From NCBI RefSeq assembly GCF_015561195.1, contig NZ_JADMSU010000003.1, forward strand, positions 1 through 64,000: a stretch of DNA of 64,000 bases, given 5' to 3'. Under the pieces are notes generated by a model. The model saw nothing but the letters and a program-made list of their open reading frames with translations. It ran no database searches and was not told the origin of the DNA. This stretch comes from Collinsella aerofaciens (GTDB lineage: Bacteria; Actinomycetota; Coriobacteriia; Coriobacteriales; Coriobacteriaceae). The translations under genes and the position numbers were made by a program. Below are positions 43,701 through 49,890 of the stretch, piece by piece; the first letter of the stretch is position 1, and the number at the start of each line of letters is the position of its first letter.

Positions 43701-44581
43701 AGAGCCTTGCAGCCGTCGTAGGCCATGAGAGGAATCGACGTGAGGCCAACAACCTTATCGAGTCCCGTGGACACCAGTCCACTCTCGGCAAACGCGGAGT
43801 CGCCCATAGAGCCAATGGTGGCAACCTCGTTGATGTTCAAACTCGTAAGCGACTTGCAGCCATAGAATGCCTCTTTTCCGATGTGACCGATAGTCATACC
43901 GGAAAGGCTGATATCGATGAGGTTCGGGCAGTTATAGAAGGCGTGTGTTCCGATTTTAGAAATTGAGCTGTTCTCAAAGCGCACTGAGCGCAGATTGGTC
44001 GAGTCGGCGCAGAGCTGTACGTCGACTAAATCCGTCCTGTAATCGATAATCAAATTCGTTACCATCCGACCGTCGACGGAGTTCTCGCGCGGGTTGTTCT
44101 CATCAATCTCTACCGTTACATTTCCGTCCGCATCGCACGGATACAGGTAGTAGTTCGGCATGAACTTGGCATACTCGTAGACCGTTGGCTCGTACGTGAG
44201 GGCATCGACTTCGCTGTCGTCGGACGGGGACTCTGACGTTGCAGGCGAGCTCTTAGCAGCATCGAAATCGGTCGCAGCACTTATGAGGTCCTGCGCTAGG
44301 CTCGTCCCGGGGGCGTCGGATGCCGCGCTGGATGAGTCGTCCTGCGTATTATTCTCTTGGTCGGAAGACGCGGATGAAGCGCTTTCGTCCGAAGGTGATG
44401 ATTCATCGACCGCATCGGTATCGGAGCCCGAGTCGGTCTCTTGGGCCTCGCTCTCGACGGCGACCGCCCCGGCATCATCGGCATAGGCTGTGCTGGGAGC
44501 AAGGGGTATCGAGGTCACGACCATCGCGACCGAAAGATAGACGACTAAAAACCTATAGAGGGCAGCAGTGATCCTGTTCAT
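31766..44581 (-). CDS. Giant cell-wall-anchored surface protein with LRR and InlB-type repeats
   Basis: 4271 aa, a single open frame. Signal peptide residues 1-34 (cut after AYA); Ser/Asp-rich stretch to about 130. Two tandem BspA-type LRR_5 modules follow (about 134-520 and 520-905), each beginning EYAK-F/L-MPNYYLYPCDA, clearly an internal duplication. About 905-2570 holds roughly nineteen InlB-B/bacterial repeats marked by GWY or related Trp motifs, interrupted near 1180-1260 by a hydrophobic, helical insert. Three C-terminal modules start with VTA-K/R-AVNGSV (about 2574, 3194, 3700), each with Ig-like, He_PIG-like and MBG-like domains; Pro/Asp-rich (PDPD-type) linkers lie near 3640-3700 and 4143-4200. 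It ends with a sortase motif LADTG at 4236, a hydrophobic helix and RRRR. Probably an adhesin binding host or mucus components; the ligand is unknown. Start supported by GGGAAGG upstream. Confidence 0.93.
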   Translation of the reverse strand: MNRITAALYRFLVVYLSVAMVVTSIPLAPSTAYADDAGAVAVESEAQETDSGSDTDAVDESSPSDESASSASSDQENNTQDDSSSAASDAPGTSLAQDLISAATDFDAAKSSPATSESPSDDSEVDALTYEPTVYEYAKFMPNYYLYPCDADGNVTVEIDENNPRENSVDGRMVTNLIIDYRTDLVDVQLCADSTNLRSVRFENSSISKIGTHAFYNCPNLIDISLSGMTIGHIGKEAFYGCKSLTSLNINEVATIGSMGDSAFAESGLVSTGLDKVVGLTSIPLMAYDGCKALTDTGLDKNTSITSIGVDAFRNCSCLATTGLESNTTIETLREGCFSGTNMSGGLTLPLYSKIEELPSRAFYGSKLETVYFGCDHVVLINSTTFPKQNMTVMVPAKMVSQYASGRPKEVWESCNGSLPVPVGKMLQKIKVSRDPDKMAYRQGDTISLKGMSVTFQYPHSTMDSDYEALIKEELGEYLTATPCDGDVFDGSMDGEPIQLVYDDGYTRLVAYSKGNLQQAACEYAKLMPNYYLYPCDANGNLTVEIDENNPRENSVDGRMVTNLIVDYGVDEVDAQLCADSTNLRSVRFENSSISKIGLHAFYNCPNLTDISLSGMTIGTIGKEAFYGCESLASLNISETTTIGSMGYAAFADSGLVSTGLDKVVGLTSIPDSAYEGCKALTDTGLAKNASITSIGVCAFRFCSNLATTGLESNTTIETLGHTCFYGTDLNGGLTLPYNSKIEELPEKAFYSTNLETVFFGCNHAVLINTDTFPKRNMTVMVPAKMIPKYSKGEPKAVWERCNGCLPVPVGKVLKNVEISCDPNNMTYEPGDTISLEGMSIELDYPHSVSIWNYEALIKEELGEYLTATPCDGDVFDESMDGQPVKLVYDDGYSHFETQTKGTLQLKKPEPTSFQISYAQTIDKGERKLMDGVELPDVSGVTTIDSGTEVTLDAGALGMLNDNLTFKGWYDTKSGKYISKETVCTFTPDKDLSLEARFKLKDYAVHINDAQATDSSQDYAHLSVTAQNCYRNAGETVEVSAVTDNALFLGWYLGEGGDAYAVSDQLDFTYTVNEADATVSEDKSDSKIEITPRYCAPQASVVLSVDGVDENGQPLGQFLSTGLYGIGSRVTVVAVPLPGYVFDYATDALGNVVFTGDDGPSYTFVLEGDVQYTAHFREATGPDESLAALKAALIAAITAAAVLATMYGLGEIVDPIAADAVIEIGMADNIEDVAAVGTKVLKEIKDIIDDHKKPKPHGDHKIEIIATAQPEVGGVVTGGGIHYEGTVATLEAVANPGYRFVCWKENGVEVSTSPLKTMTITDLTPEVVKMTAVFEKKVEITAVAEADGIQADFSTGCTASPVKQSITRGDQAMVTASEGPDYAFVGWFEDGIEVSPERTYIFKAEVDRHLVARFRKADKTILVNTDPFDSAEVLCDGVLVVDGKVRAKDGDILTFTMRPKVRPDNPEKTYRFVEWRETDAQGITIANKQEVCEYRVNGNARIEAVMDGRDTHTVRAEADPLEGGTVTLKRGETAGMVLEVPEGERVTAEATPSEGYIFDGWYLSNGGSDATSTLVSSDRSYTFEPITDCVVQAKFTRACKVDVVVEPAAAMAGKYMVHGEGYCMKGEPATLSIELTAEASKQFTFKGWYDAKTDLLLGTDPSYLEFYPEDVECTVRAVFEENTYTVTAKAKKTFVERGTVEIEGHPGASSVTCGYGDTVMLKAKANDGYRFDHWKDGSGKEYESAELVVKVTKSDTYTAIFTDSKPEVMVTADSWLGGTVTCNGTVVKPATDKFKFGETLHLTAKARPGYLFWGWYVNGRLKSLKHETTLVAKARGKTGHCVITAAFVPIDTVCVPLADPAEGGTVKASRILADRGAEVALKATPNPGYVFTGWYTADGTFESADAEFTCHQERSHVHVARFMAKSYEVDATAVVDSGTGSLVESSVVGWVEGTGTVEAGHAATLTAHALSGYAFEYWADASGAVVSRDTTYHVAPTSDTALQAVFSAKQYTVDVSCEESMGTVEGAGSYAAGQVATVRAVAAEDTAFVGWFQNGTCVSSKKTYRFTVREDTSLYAVFASGSYVVHTVASPAEGGAVSGFGGYEPGDRATLRAIANTGYSFAGWTDDKGETVSENADYTVKVAGDATYTATFTPKSYQVVLSASDDSVSTLSGEGSYQFGDTVELNATPMGTKRFVGWYVLDAEGNKSLLSCDAHCWVKLDKDMVEGLEDDALELQAVFADPYEVIVAGEVVVKDKASNRGCRVTGSGSFAVGDQVELTAVAGMGYRFVGWSTDKEGTSIVETATTLDVTAAQDITYCAQFESDGQVTITVTGSSIFRGTALLVDGIPAGSRSYDRGDMFMAIAIPWKKYHFSHWVDDAGVTVSYSAFYIGTAKENKQLTAVFYETGCDVQVATYPKDAGFSMVALGTGGSYHSAAIMFTVPHKGWKFKYWVDENGMPVGFTPVINRVVFGNRTFTAVYERASMTVTAVDSRQGGHVDGSSEDESLGYAVTNEVENGESTTLTAVPDAGYVFDGWYARNDDGSLGDEPLSTDATWTFVPEDNMTVEARFAEAPKYKVTARAVNGSVDPESALVATDGKVTLSATSDEGCYLTRVTVAEEAGDGGSAGNAYDLDISDYKGGAYEVTLSGVSAPQQVTFEFAKAAAPEVLAQPQDASAYEGDPVELSVAAEAGRNVRVHAAVSSGSAADVKLSYQWYRVSDDGGKAVALKSETGETLSIAQLDSDGEGEYFCRITQNYLGTVIKTDTEHAKASIVPREALVFNGRVLPAATAHDEYRADIAGATGGKAPYAYNLDDVEVPEGMQLTLADDGSGALVLSGVPAATGVRRFKIRCTDDLGNKCDAHFALLVKAKEAPLAFEGQTFTYNATAQAPELLGVPEGCEDDVKLTYVGTGDTHYSSDQAPVDAGTYRVVATLDAQGYVGNASCDFTIEKAPVDISIETSDVTYDGARHGAAVAVASLDASAYSVTYRGIDGTSYGPTALEPCDSGNYRVTVTVTDPNYQGKQSAEFSIAKASQAITGTTSYSSVYGGDPIVFNNVAQTPVTFELVDFDDDASPVSIKGRCATVKAAGTARVVAHAQASRNYLAAEDVELTVSVAPAQLLVKVDDAERFEGQENPEFTSSLVSRCDTSDVKVTYFCSANKKSPAGEYQIDAAVADPNFDVAVKPGTLTVKKKPEHYKVTAKAVNGSVDNALVSVVEGGDAILSATPDEGCYLERVTVVQAGSDATVDLDISDYKGGAYEVTLSDVTASQEVTFEFAKADAPRVVAQPQDVSVHGGDSAVLSVAAEAGKNVADHAASSTGCAAEVELSYQWFRMANGKAVALDGETGETLSLADLDDEKAGEYFCRITQRYLGTEKQADSDCAAVSVVPWDTLVFNGDLLPAASAHGTYLATIAGAAGGKAPYEYAWDKTKLPDGLKLSRTSGGLTLSGIPSKTGVSAFDITCRDARGEAMTARFALVVQAKHVKLSFTDGDFTFNGASQAPEVSGAPKVCKGDLRVWYFGTGSTQYSSTEAPTDAGTYRAVVTLRSHGYIGAATCQFEIAPAKLKVKVDDAERFEGEANPAFTSSLESAVDTSRVKVEYSCDADESSPAGEYQIGATVADPNFDVEVVPGTLTVKKKREPVDPDPVVPDPDNPDPDQPDPDPNPDPDPNPEPDNPDPGPKPDPDNPDPDNPEPDNPDKPERFEVTAKAVNGSVDNASVTVDAGGDVTLSAMPDEGCFLERVTVTEAGSDKAIDLDISDYEGGAYEVTVSDVTASHEITFEFAKADAPKVIAQPQDASAHEGDAAVLSVAAEAGKGVLDHASSSTGSAADVELSYQWFHMVGGEAVALEGETGETFLIEGLNEDCGGEYFCRVTQRYLGTEAQVESDRAVVSVVPRDALVFNGGLLPVARAHSTYRATIAGAAGGEALYEYTWDDAKLPDGFKLTRTAGGLTLSGTPSKAGVSTFDITCKDAHGKTVTAHFILVVQAKRVELAFDGGNFVYSGDAQSPKITGVPKACEGDLRVRYYGTGGTHYSSSEAPTDAGTYRAVATLRSNGYIGAASRKFKIAPAKLKVKVDDVERFEGEMNPAFTSSLKSSADTSGLKVEYSCVADESSPAGEYQIGATVADPNFDVTVEPGTLTVKKKQEPVDPDPVVPDPDKPDGPDPDKPDPDNPDKPEPDNPSKPEPEKPGTPDSDQPDSKDPTKPGSSDDSAADKAKASGAENSGKKESSKSSVQQLADTGDRAPLAVAVAAGAVALVALGLELLRRRRSDA

Positions 44582-44670
44582 AGGAACCTTCCCGCAATTC
44601 GCAAAGATACAGAGTCCCAGTGTGGGCCATCATTTCACATTACCCTGTATAAGCGACAATGCGGGAAGGT
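44582..44670 (-). promoter_or_regulatory. Inverted repeat enclosing the Shine-Dalgarno sequence of the giant gene
   Basis: On the minus strand ACCTTCCCGCA (44670-44660) is the exact complement of TGCGGGAAGGT (44596-44586), which contains the ribosome-binding site GGGAAGG and ends 4 nt before the ATG at 44581. The loop is 63 nt. If transcription starts upstream of 44670, pairing would hide the ribosome-binding site, so translation of the adhesin could be controlled by refolding. No gene lies in 44582-44707. Confidence 0.55.
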
Positions 44671-44707
44671 AGCGTAAACGGTTTATCTAAGGGCGCAAAA
44701 GGTTGGT

Positions 44708-45851
44708 CTAATCGCAGCTCAAATCGCGCAGAGCCTCAATCGCCATGTCGACTTCCTCGGCCGTGTTGAAGTAACCAAACGAGAACCGAACCACGCCCTG
44801 GCGCTCGGTTCCCAGCGCACAGTGCATGAGCGGGGCACAATGGGCACCGGGGCGCGTAGCAATCCCCCACCCCTGCATGAGCGCGTCCGAAATCTCGGCA
44901 GAGTCGATATCACCCACGTTGAGTGAGACGATCGCCGAGCGTGCTGACTGGTCGAAGGCACCGTAGAGTTTGATTTCCGGAATCTCACGAACACCGGCGA
45001 GAAAGCGATCGGCCAGGGCGCGTTCGTGAGTCGCAATCGCTTCAACTCCACCCTGTGCCTCGATAAAACCAAGGCCTGCGGAAAGGCCCGCGATGCCGTG
45101 ACCGTTGAGCGTGCCCGCCTCGAGCCGCGTGGGCCACTCCATGGGCTGCAACGCATCGAAGCTGTGCACGCCCGTGCCGCCCATGGCCCAGGGCGCCACG
45201 TCAATGCCCTCTGCCACGGCCAGGCCGCCGGTGCCCTGCGGGCCCATGAGCCCCTTGTGGCCGGTAAAGCACACCACGTCGAGCCCCATGGCCTGCATAT
45301 CGATATGCGCCGTACCGGCAGACTGCGAGGCATCGACGATCACAAGCGCACCCGCGGCATGTGCCAAGGCCGCCACGCGCGCAATGTCGACCGCGTTGCC
45401 GGTCACATTAGAGGCATGCGTCACCACCACGGCACGCGTACCGGGCGTGACCAGCCGCTCGAGCTCGTCGTAGTCGAGCGCGCCGTTCGCGTCGCAGCCC
45501 GCATGCTCAACCGTCACACCCTGCTCCATCGCCAAGCGATTGAGCGGACGCAGCACCGAGTTGTGCTCAAGCACCGTCGTAACCACGCGGTCACCGGGAC
45601 GCACCACGCCATTGATGGCGGTGTTGAGCGCCGCCGTGGAGTTGGGCGTAAAGCACACATGGTCCGCCCTCGGGCAGCCCAAAAGGCGCGCGAGCTTGGC
45701 ACGGCAAGCGTGAATCGTACGAGCGGCATCGAGGGCACCCGACGTGGCACCGCGCCCGGCATTGCCGAGCGAGCACATCGCCTGCGTCACGGCATCGATG
45801 ACCGTCTGAGGCTTGTGCATGGTCGTCGCCGCGTTATCCAGGTAGATCATC
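44708..45851 (-). CDS. Class-V aminotransferase, cysteine desulfurase-like (selenium cluster)
   Basis: 381 aa from the ATG at 45851, which overlaps the DUF3343 stop (ATGA). It is a PLP enzyme of the cysteine desulfurase/selenocysteine lyase family: YLDNAATTMHKP at the N-terminus, PLP lysine in CFTGHKGLMGPQGTGG near residue 200, and the catalytic cysteine in RPGAHCAPLMHCALG near residue 340. It is of the short family type often encoded beside SelD, YedF and DUF3343. The expected role is to mobilise S or Se from Cys/Sec for selenophosphate synthesis or for a labile selenium cofactor. It is the last gene of the operon; no clear terminator follows before the giant gene. Confidence 0.88.
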
Positions 45852-46098
45852 GCACGACCTCCCACATATCAATCACGGTATAGCCCTCGGTAGGAACGCC
45901 CACCGCGGTAAGCTCGCTGCGCAGCAGCTCCTCATCGGCAGGCAACGCCTTCCACGCCAGGCCGCAGCCGGCAGCGACCTCCCCGGGCACGGGAATCGTT
46001 CGCCCGGGAAGGCCGCGCTCGACGCACAGGGACTCGCAGCCCATGGCGGCCGCCGTGGTGGGAAACGTGATGACAAGCGCCGGGCGCTTCTCCCTCAT
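45847..46098 (-). CDS. DUF3343 protein, putative Se/S carrier
   Basis: 83 aa from the ATG at 46098 (GGTTGGAGTTGCC upstream, almost identical to the site before the other DUF3343 gene). The domain comprises a beta strand with PALVITFPTT, MGCESLC, the turn GLPGRTIPVP and AAGCGLAW. The two conserved cysteines (in ESLC and GCGL) are candidates for chalcogen binding. It is the short, single-domain form, unlike the cysteine-extended paralogue at 5642-6037. It overlaps the downstream desulfurase gene by 5 nt and follows yedF by 19 nt, supporting a shared pathway. Biochemical function is not established for the family. Confidence 0.8.
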   Translation of the reverse strand: MREKRPALVITFPTTAAAMGCESLCVERGLPGRTIPVPGEVAAGCGLAWKALPADEELLRSELTAVGVPTEGYTVIDMWEVVR

Positions 46099-46117
46099 GG
46101 CAACTCCAACCAATACG

Positions 46118-46744
46118 CTACGGGCGCACGACGCGCACGGCCTGTTCCATCTTCTCCACGATCACGTACATGTTCGTGACCTCGCCCACCGCGAGCTGGT
46201 CCTTAATGCCAAAGTGATCGAGGCAGGTGCCGCAGGTGAGAATCTCGACACCCTGCTCCGCCAGGCCCTTCAGGTCATCGAGCACCGGCGAGCCCTCGAC
46301 GGTGAGCTTGGCGCCACCGTTGTAGAACAGCATCGTGGCGGGCAGCTCCTCCTGCTGTGTCACGGCAAAGATAAAGGCCTTCATGAGCTTGTGGCCCAGC
46401 TCGTCGTCGCCGCGGCCCATGCAATCGGTGTAGACGGAAACGACCAGCTGGCCCTTGCCGGCGCTGGCATCACAGAAGGCAGCGCCATCCTGCTCGGGAT
46501 CGACCACGGCAACGGCGCCAGAGGTCGCCACGGTCACGTGCCACTCGGCGTCAGAAACCTTCTCGACCGAGGCCGTGCAGCCCTTCTCCTGCGCCATCTT
46601 GGAGATGTTCTTGACGGCGGTCTCGTTGTCGACCGAGGTCACCACAGCACCCTCGCCATCAAGCTGCTTCAGAGCTTTGAGCGTCTTGACGACGGGCAGC
46701 GGGCAGGCATCGCCCATGGCATTGACTTCAATTTTGGTAGACAT
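46118..46744 (-). CDS. yedF: Selenium-metabolism sulfurtransferase-like protein YedF
   Basis: 208 aa from the ATG at 46744. Residues 1-75 form a TusA-like domain with the signature cysteine in GDACPLPVVKTLKAL. Residues 90-205 form a DsrE-like domain with CMGRGDDELG and a second conserved cysteine in TCGTCLDHFG. This two-domain TusA-DsrE arrangement is the selenium-linked YedF family, found almost only in SelD-encoding genomes. It may hand Se or S between the desulfurase and SelD. Genes on both sides (selD 57 nt upstream, DUF3343 19 nt downstream) are the usual partners. Confidence 0.9.
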   Translation of the reverse strand: MSTKIEVNAMGDACPLPVVKTLKALKQLDGEGAVVTSVDNETAVKNISKMAQEKGCTASVEKVSDAEWHVTVATSGAVAVVDPEQDGAAFCDASAGKGQLVVSVYTDCMGRGDDELGHKLMKAFIFAVTQQEELPATMLFYNGGAKLTVEGSPVLDDLKGLAEQGVEILTCGTCLDHFGIKDQLAVGEVTNMYVIVEKMEQAVRVVRP

Positions 46745-46801
46745 AGTTTTTCCTTTCGAATGAATCAATCAAGAACGAGTGAAAGTTGAATAAACGAACC
46801 G

Positions 46802-47851
46802 TTAACGAACAACGCGAACGGCAGGACCGTCCGGCACCGGCTCGCACACGCGGCCGATTGTGGCGGCGATGCGATCCTCGGCATGCAGACGACGCGCAAG
46901 CTCATCTACATCCGCTGCGGGCGCCGCAATAAGCAGACCGCCCGAGGTCTGTGGATCGTACAGTGAATCCAACATGCCCGGCTCCAGGTCATCGTCAGCC
47001 GCCACACGCGATCCAAAGAAATCCTGGTTGCGGTAGGCGCCGGCAGGGATAATGCCCAGACGCGCCATATCGAGCACCTGGTCAAAGAGCGGCACCGCCC
47101 CCGACGCAAGCTCAATCTGCACGCCCGAGCCCTCGGCCATCTCGCACGCATGCCCGATCAGGCCAAAGCCCGTGACATCGGTGCAGCCGTGAAGCTCGAG
47201 TCCCTCGGCCAGGCGAATCGGGGCCTCGTTGAGGGTACGCATCGACTCGAACATCGGGCCAGCCTCGTCCTGTTCGATGAGCTCGCCCTTAATGGCCGTG
47301 GTGATGATGCCCGAGCCGATCGCCTTGGTCAGCAGCAACGCATCGCCCACGCGCGCGCCGCTGTTGGCGAGCATGCGGTCGAGCGCGACAAAGCCGCTCA
47401 CGGACAAGCCGTACTTGGGCTCGTCGTCGTTGATGGTGTGGCCGCCCGCGATGGAGCAACCCGCCTCGACGCACTTGTCGGCGCCGCCCGCCAGAATCTG
47501 CCCGGCAGCCTCAACGCCCAGGCAACTGGGGATGCACAGGAGGTTCATGGCATGGCTCGGCCGTCCGCCCATGGCGTATATGTCCGACAGCGAGTTTGCC
47601 GCCGCGATCTGGCCAAACAGGAACGGGTCGTCGACCATCGGTGGGAAGAAGTCGATGGACTGCACGAGGCCCAAATTATCGCCAACGCGGAAGATACTCG
47701 CATCGTCGGAGGTATCGAACCCCACGAGCAGGTTGTCGTTATGCACATTGGGTAAGCCGCCCAAGACCTGGGCGAGGGCTCCGGGAGCCAACTTAGCGGC
47801 TCAACCGCTCGCGGCGGTCATAGACGTGAGCCTCATGGTGTCCTTAGCCAT
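46802..47851 (-). CDS. selD: Selenophosphate synthetase SelD, selenocysteine at codon 17
   Basis: 349 aa with UGA at 47803-47801 read as Sec. The N-terminus is MAKDTMRLTSMTAASG, then Sec17, then AAKLAPGALAQVLGGLP, which lines up with the catalytic Cys17 segment GCGCKIAP of E. coli SelD. The ATG at 47851 has GGAAGGGGG upstream; starting after the UGA would lose the catalytic residue. Later motifs are intact: the DFFPP region with VDDPFLFGQIAAANSLSDIYAMGG, GGHTI, and TDVTGFGLIGH. SelD makes selenophosphate from selenide and ATP. As a selenoprotein it depends on its own product. The start overlaps the glycosyltransferase gene by 8 nt. Confidence 0.95.
47777..47803 (-). promoter_or_regulatory. 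Candidate SECIS hairpin of selD
   Basis: Eleven nt after the UGA (47803-47801) GGCTCC (47789-47784) can pair with GGAGCC (47782-47777), giving a compact hairpin with apex near CCCGG. A second hairpin further on (CCCA-GGTCT-TGGG) carries the GGTCT seen in the fdhF loop but starts 28 nt after the UGA. One of them should bind SelB. Confidence 0.5.
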
Positions 47852-49061
47852 ACGAACCCCCTTCCAACGAATCAACGACTTTAAGTATACGCGCCAGGCA
47901 CGCTTCCCAAGAGACCGCCAACGGCTCGAACGTCGAAGGCGGCGCCGCAAGCGCCTGCGCGATAGCATCTGCCAGTGCGCGCTCAAACAACGGAAGGTCG
48001 GCCGCCACGGGCGTGTCGACATCCGTCATACGCGGCGACGCCACCCACGTCACGGGAGCACCGGGAAGCATCGCCTCCATCCAGGGACGAACGCCGGGCA
48101 AATCGGTCGCCACAACTTTGCAGCCGCACGCGAGGGCCTCAATCGTCACGAGCGGCAGACCCTCGTAAAACGAAGGCAGCACAAAGACGTCGGAACTGCG
48201 GTAGGCACGCACGAGCCCATCGCTATCCAGGCGCCCCGCCAGCGTCACCGGCACATCCGAGGCCGCGGTCAAGCGCTCGATGCGCGCGTACTCGGCATCG
48301 TCCCCGCGGCCGCCCACAAGTACCAAGCCAGATGGGCGGACGCCATCGTCAATCGGCAATGACACGGCTCGAACCAGCGACTCGACGCCCTTTTTAAAGC
48401 AAATCTTGCCCACGTACACAAGCGACCCCGGCCGCCTCGCCACGCTTGCGTCGCGGCAGAAGACGCGATGGTCGTAGCCCGTCCCAATCACGTGGATGCG
48501 ATCGGCATCGACGCCGCACGCCAGGCCAATCTGCTCAGCCTGCTCAGCATGGAGCGCAAAGACGGCATCGAGCCGACGAACCGCGCTTACGATGCGATCG
48601 CGCTCGAGCGCATGCGAACGCAGCTGGCGCAGGTCTGTCGAATGGCACACGGCAACAACCGGCACGCCCCGGACGCACTCGCGCGCCAATGCGGTCACCA
48701 GATACAGGTGATGGCAGAGCACCAGATTGGGCCGAAACTCAGCCACCGCCCGATCGATTGCAGCAGCAAATGCCCGCTCAAATGCCTTGAGCATCGAAGG
48801 CGTCAGGTCACGATAGCGTGTGGAGGGATAGGGCATGACATCGGACATACCGCAGATGGGAAACGGCAGCTCGGGCGACTCGAACGGTACGGCAAACACG
48901 GCAGCACGCCGGTCCAGCTCGCCTTGGGTATCACCCGGTGCCGCGCCGCAAAGCACGGCGGCGCGATGCCCCGTCTCGATCTGGTCGCGCACGAGCGCGG
49001 CAAGGTAGGTGCCGCTGCCGGTACTATCTGGTTTTTGCGCCGAGATATTGAGGATGCGCAT
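47844..49061 (-). CDS. GT4 glycosyltransferase translationally coupled to selD
   Basis: 405 aa from the ATG at 49061 (AGGGGTG upstream). It has the GT-B fold of GT4 enzymes: N-terminal MRILNISAQKP with a glycine-rich acceptor loop (STGSGTYLAAL), a central linker with GTGYDHRVF, LVYVGKICFKKGVESLVRAV near residue 235, and the EX7E-type donor motif PSFYEGLPLVTIEALACGC near residue 320. No membrane segment. Its stop (TAA at 47846-47844) lies inside selD, so 8 nt are shared. Known GT4 partners of SelD-like enzymes are the SenB selenosugar synthases of selenoneine clusters; whether this enzyme transfers to selenophosphate is inference. An ordinary cell-envelope role is the alternative. Confidence 0.85.
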   Translation of the reverse strand: MRILNISAQKPDSTGSGTYLAALVRDQIETGHRAAVLCGAAPGDTQGELDRRAAVFAVPFESPELPFPICGMSDVMPYPSTRYRDLTPSMLKAFERAFAAAIDRAVAEFRPNLVLCHHLYLVTALARECVRGVPVVAVCHSTDLRQLRSHALERDRIVSAVRRLDAVFALHAEQAEQIGLACGVDADRIHVIGTGYDHRVFCRDASVARRPGSLVYVGKICFKKGVESLVRAVSLPIDDGVRPSGLVLVGGRGDDAEYARIERLTAASDVPVTLAGRLDSDGLVRAYRSSDVFVLPSFYEGLPLVTIEALACGCKVVATDLPGVRPWMEAMLPGAPVTWVASPRMTDVDTPVAADLPLFERALADAIAQALAAPPSTFEPLAVSWEACLARILKVVDSLEGGSYG

Positions 49062-49075
49062 GTCGCGGTACACCC

Positions 49076-49840
49076 CTAGGCCAAGGCGGCGGCGCGGACA
49101 GCCGCGCCGATCGCTCCAGCAAAGCGAGCCTGGGGCGAGGTGGTCACCGGCGACCCCAGTAGCTCGCCCAACCGCTCCACCACGAAGGCGTTCTCGCACA
49201 GGCCGCCGGTCAGGTAGTACGGGGCGCCCGCGGCCTGCCCGGCCATGGTCGCCACGCGCGAGACCACGCTGTCGATCACGCCACGTGCAATGTTCTCGCG
49301 CGGCTCACCGCGACCGATCAGGCTGATAACCTCGCTTTCGGCAAACACGGTGCACATGCTGGAAATCTTGGTAGGCTCGCCGGTGCGGGCGAGGTCTGCC
49401 ATCTGCTGCTGGGTAATGCCCAGGCGGTCGGCCATGATCTCCAGAAAGCGCCCCGTGCCGGCGGCGCACTTGTCGTTCATGGCGAACTTGGCCACGCGGC
49501 CACTTTTAAGCTGAATGACCTTGGTGTCCTGGCCACCTACGTCAATCACGGTGCCGTGATCGCCAAACAGACGCACGGCACCGACACCGTGGCAGGTGAT
49601 CTCGGTCACCACCTTGTTGGCATAGGGCACCGCGACACGGCCGTAGCCAGTCGCGACCACACGAACATCGTCGCCCGTCACGTCATAGCCGGCTGCGGCG
49701 AGCTCACCGCGTAGGCGCTCGGCCGCATCGACCGACGAATACCCCGTCGGCATGACGCAGGTCCACGCAATGGCGTTGTCTGTCTCCACCACCGCAGCCT
49801 TCGCGGCCGTCGAGCCAATGTCGATACCAATGCCAACCAC
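49076..49840 (-). CDS. Acyl-CoA dehydratase activase-type ATPase (ASKHA, HgdC/YjiL-like)
   Basis: 254 aa. It is an ASKHA ATPase of the HgdC family: GIDIGSTAAKAAVVE at the N-terminus (phosphate loop 1), GGQDTKVI near residue 105 and a C-terminal adenosine motif GGLCENAFVVERL near 215. The two cysteines that bridge the homodimer's single [4Fe-4S] cluster are in NDKCAAGTGRFLE and SSMCTVFAESE. It couples ATP hydrolysis to one-electron transfer onto a partner protein, here the two double-cubane reductases encoded 50 nt upstream. It starts 50 nt after that gene and ends 14 nt before the glycosyltransferase. Confidence 0.92.
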   Translation of the reverse strand: MVGIGIDIGSTAAKAAVVETDNAIAWTCVMPTGYSSVDAAERLRGELAAAGYDVTGDDVRVVATGYGRVAVPYANKVVTEITCHGVGAVRLFGDHGTVIDVGGQDTKVIQLKSGRVAKFAMNDKCAAGTGRFLEIMADRLGITQQQMADLARTGEPTKISSMCTVFAESEVISLIGRGEPRENIARGVIDSVVSRVATMAGQAAGAPYYLTGGLCENAFVVERLGELLGSPVTTSPQARFAGAIGAAVRAAALA

Positions 49841-49890
49841 GGCATCCTCCTTCTATGCGGCAAAGCAGCTATCCCTTTGCCGCATTTGTC

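Noticed and set aside
46802-47791. selD starting at an internal ATG/GTG after the UGA (329 aa)
   Set aside because: That start lacks a ribosome-binding site and removes the catalytic residue; the frame upstream of the UGA has both a good site and conserved sequence.
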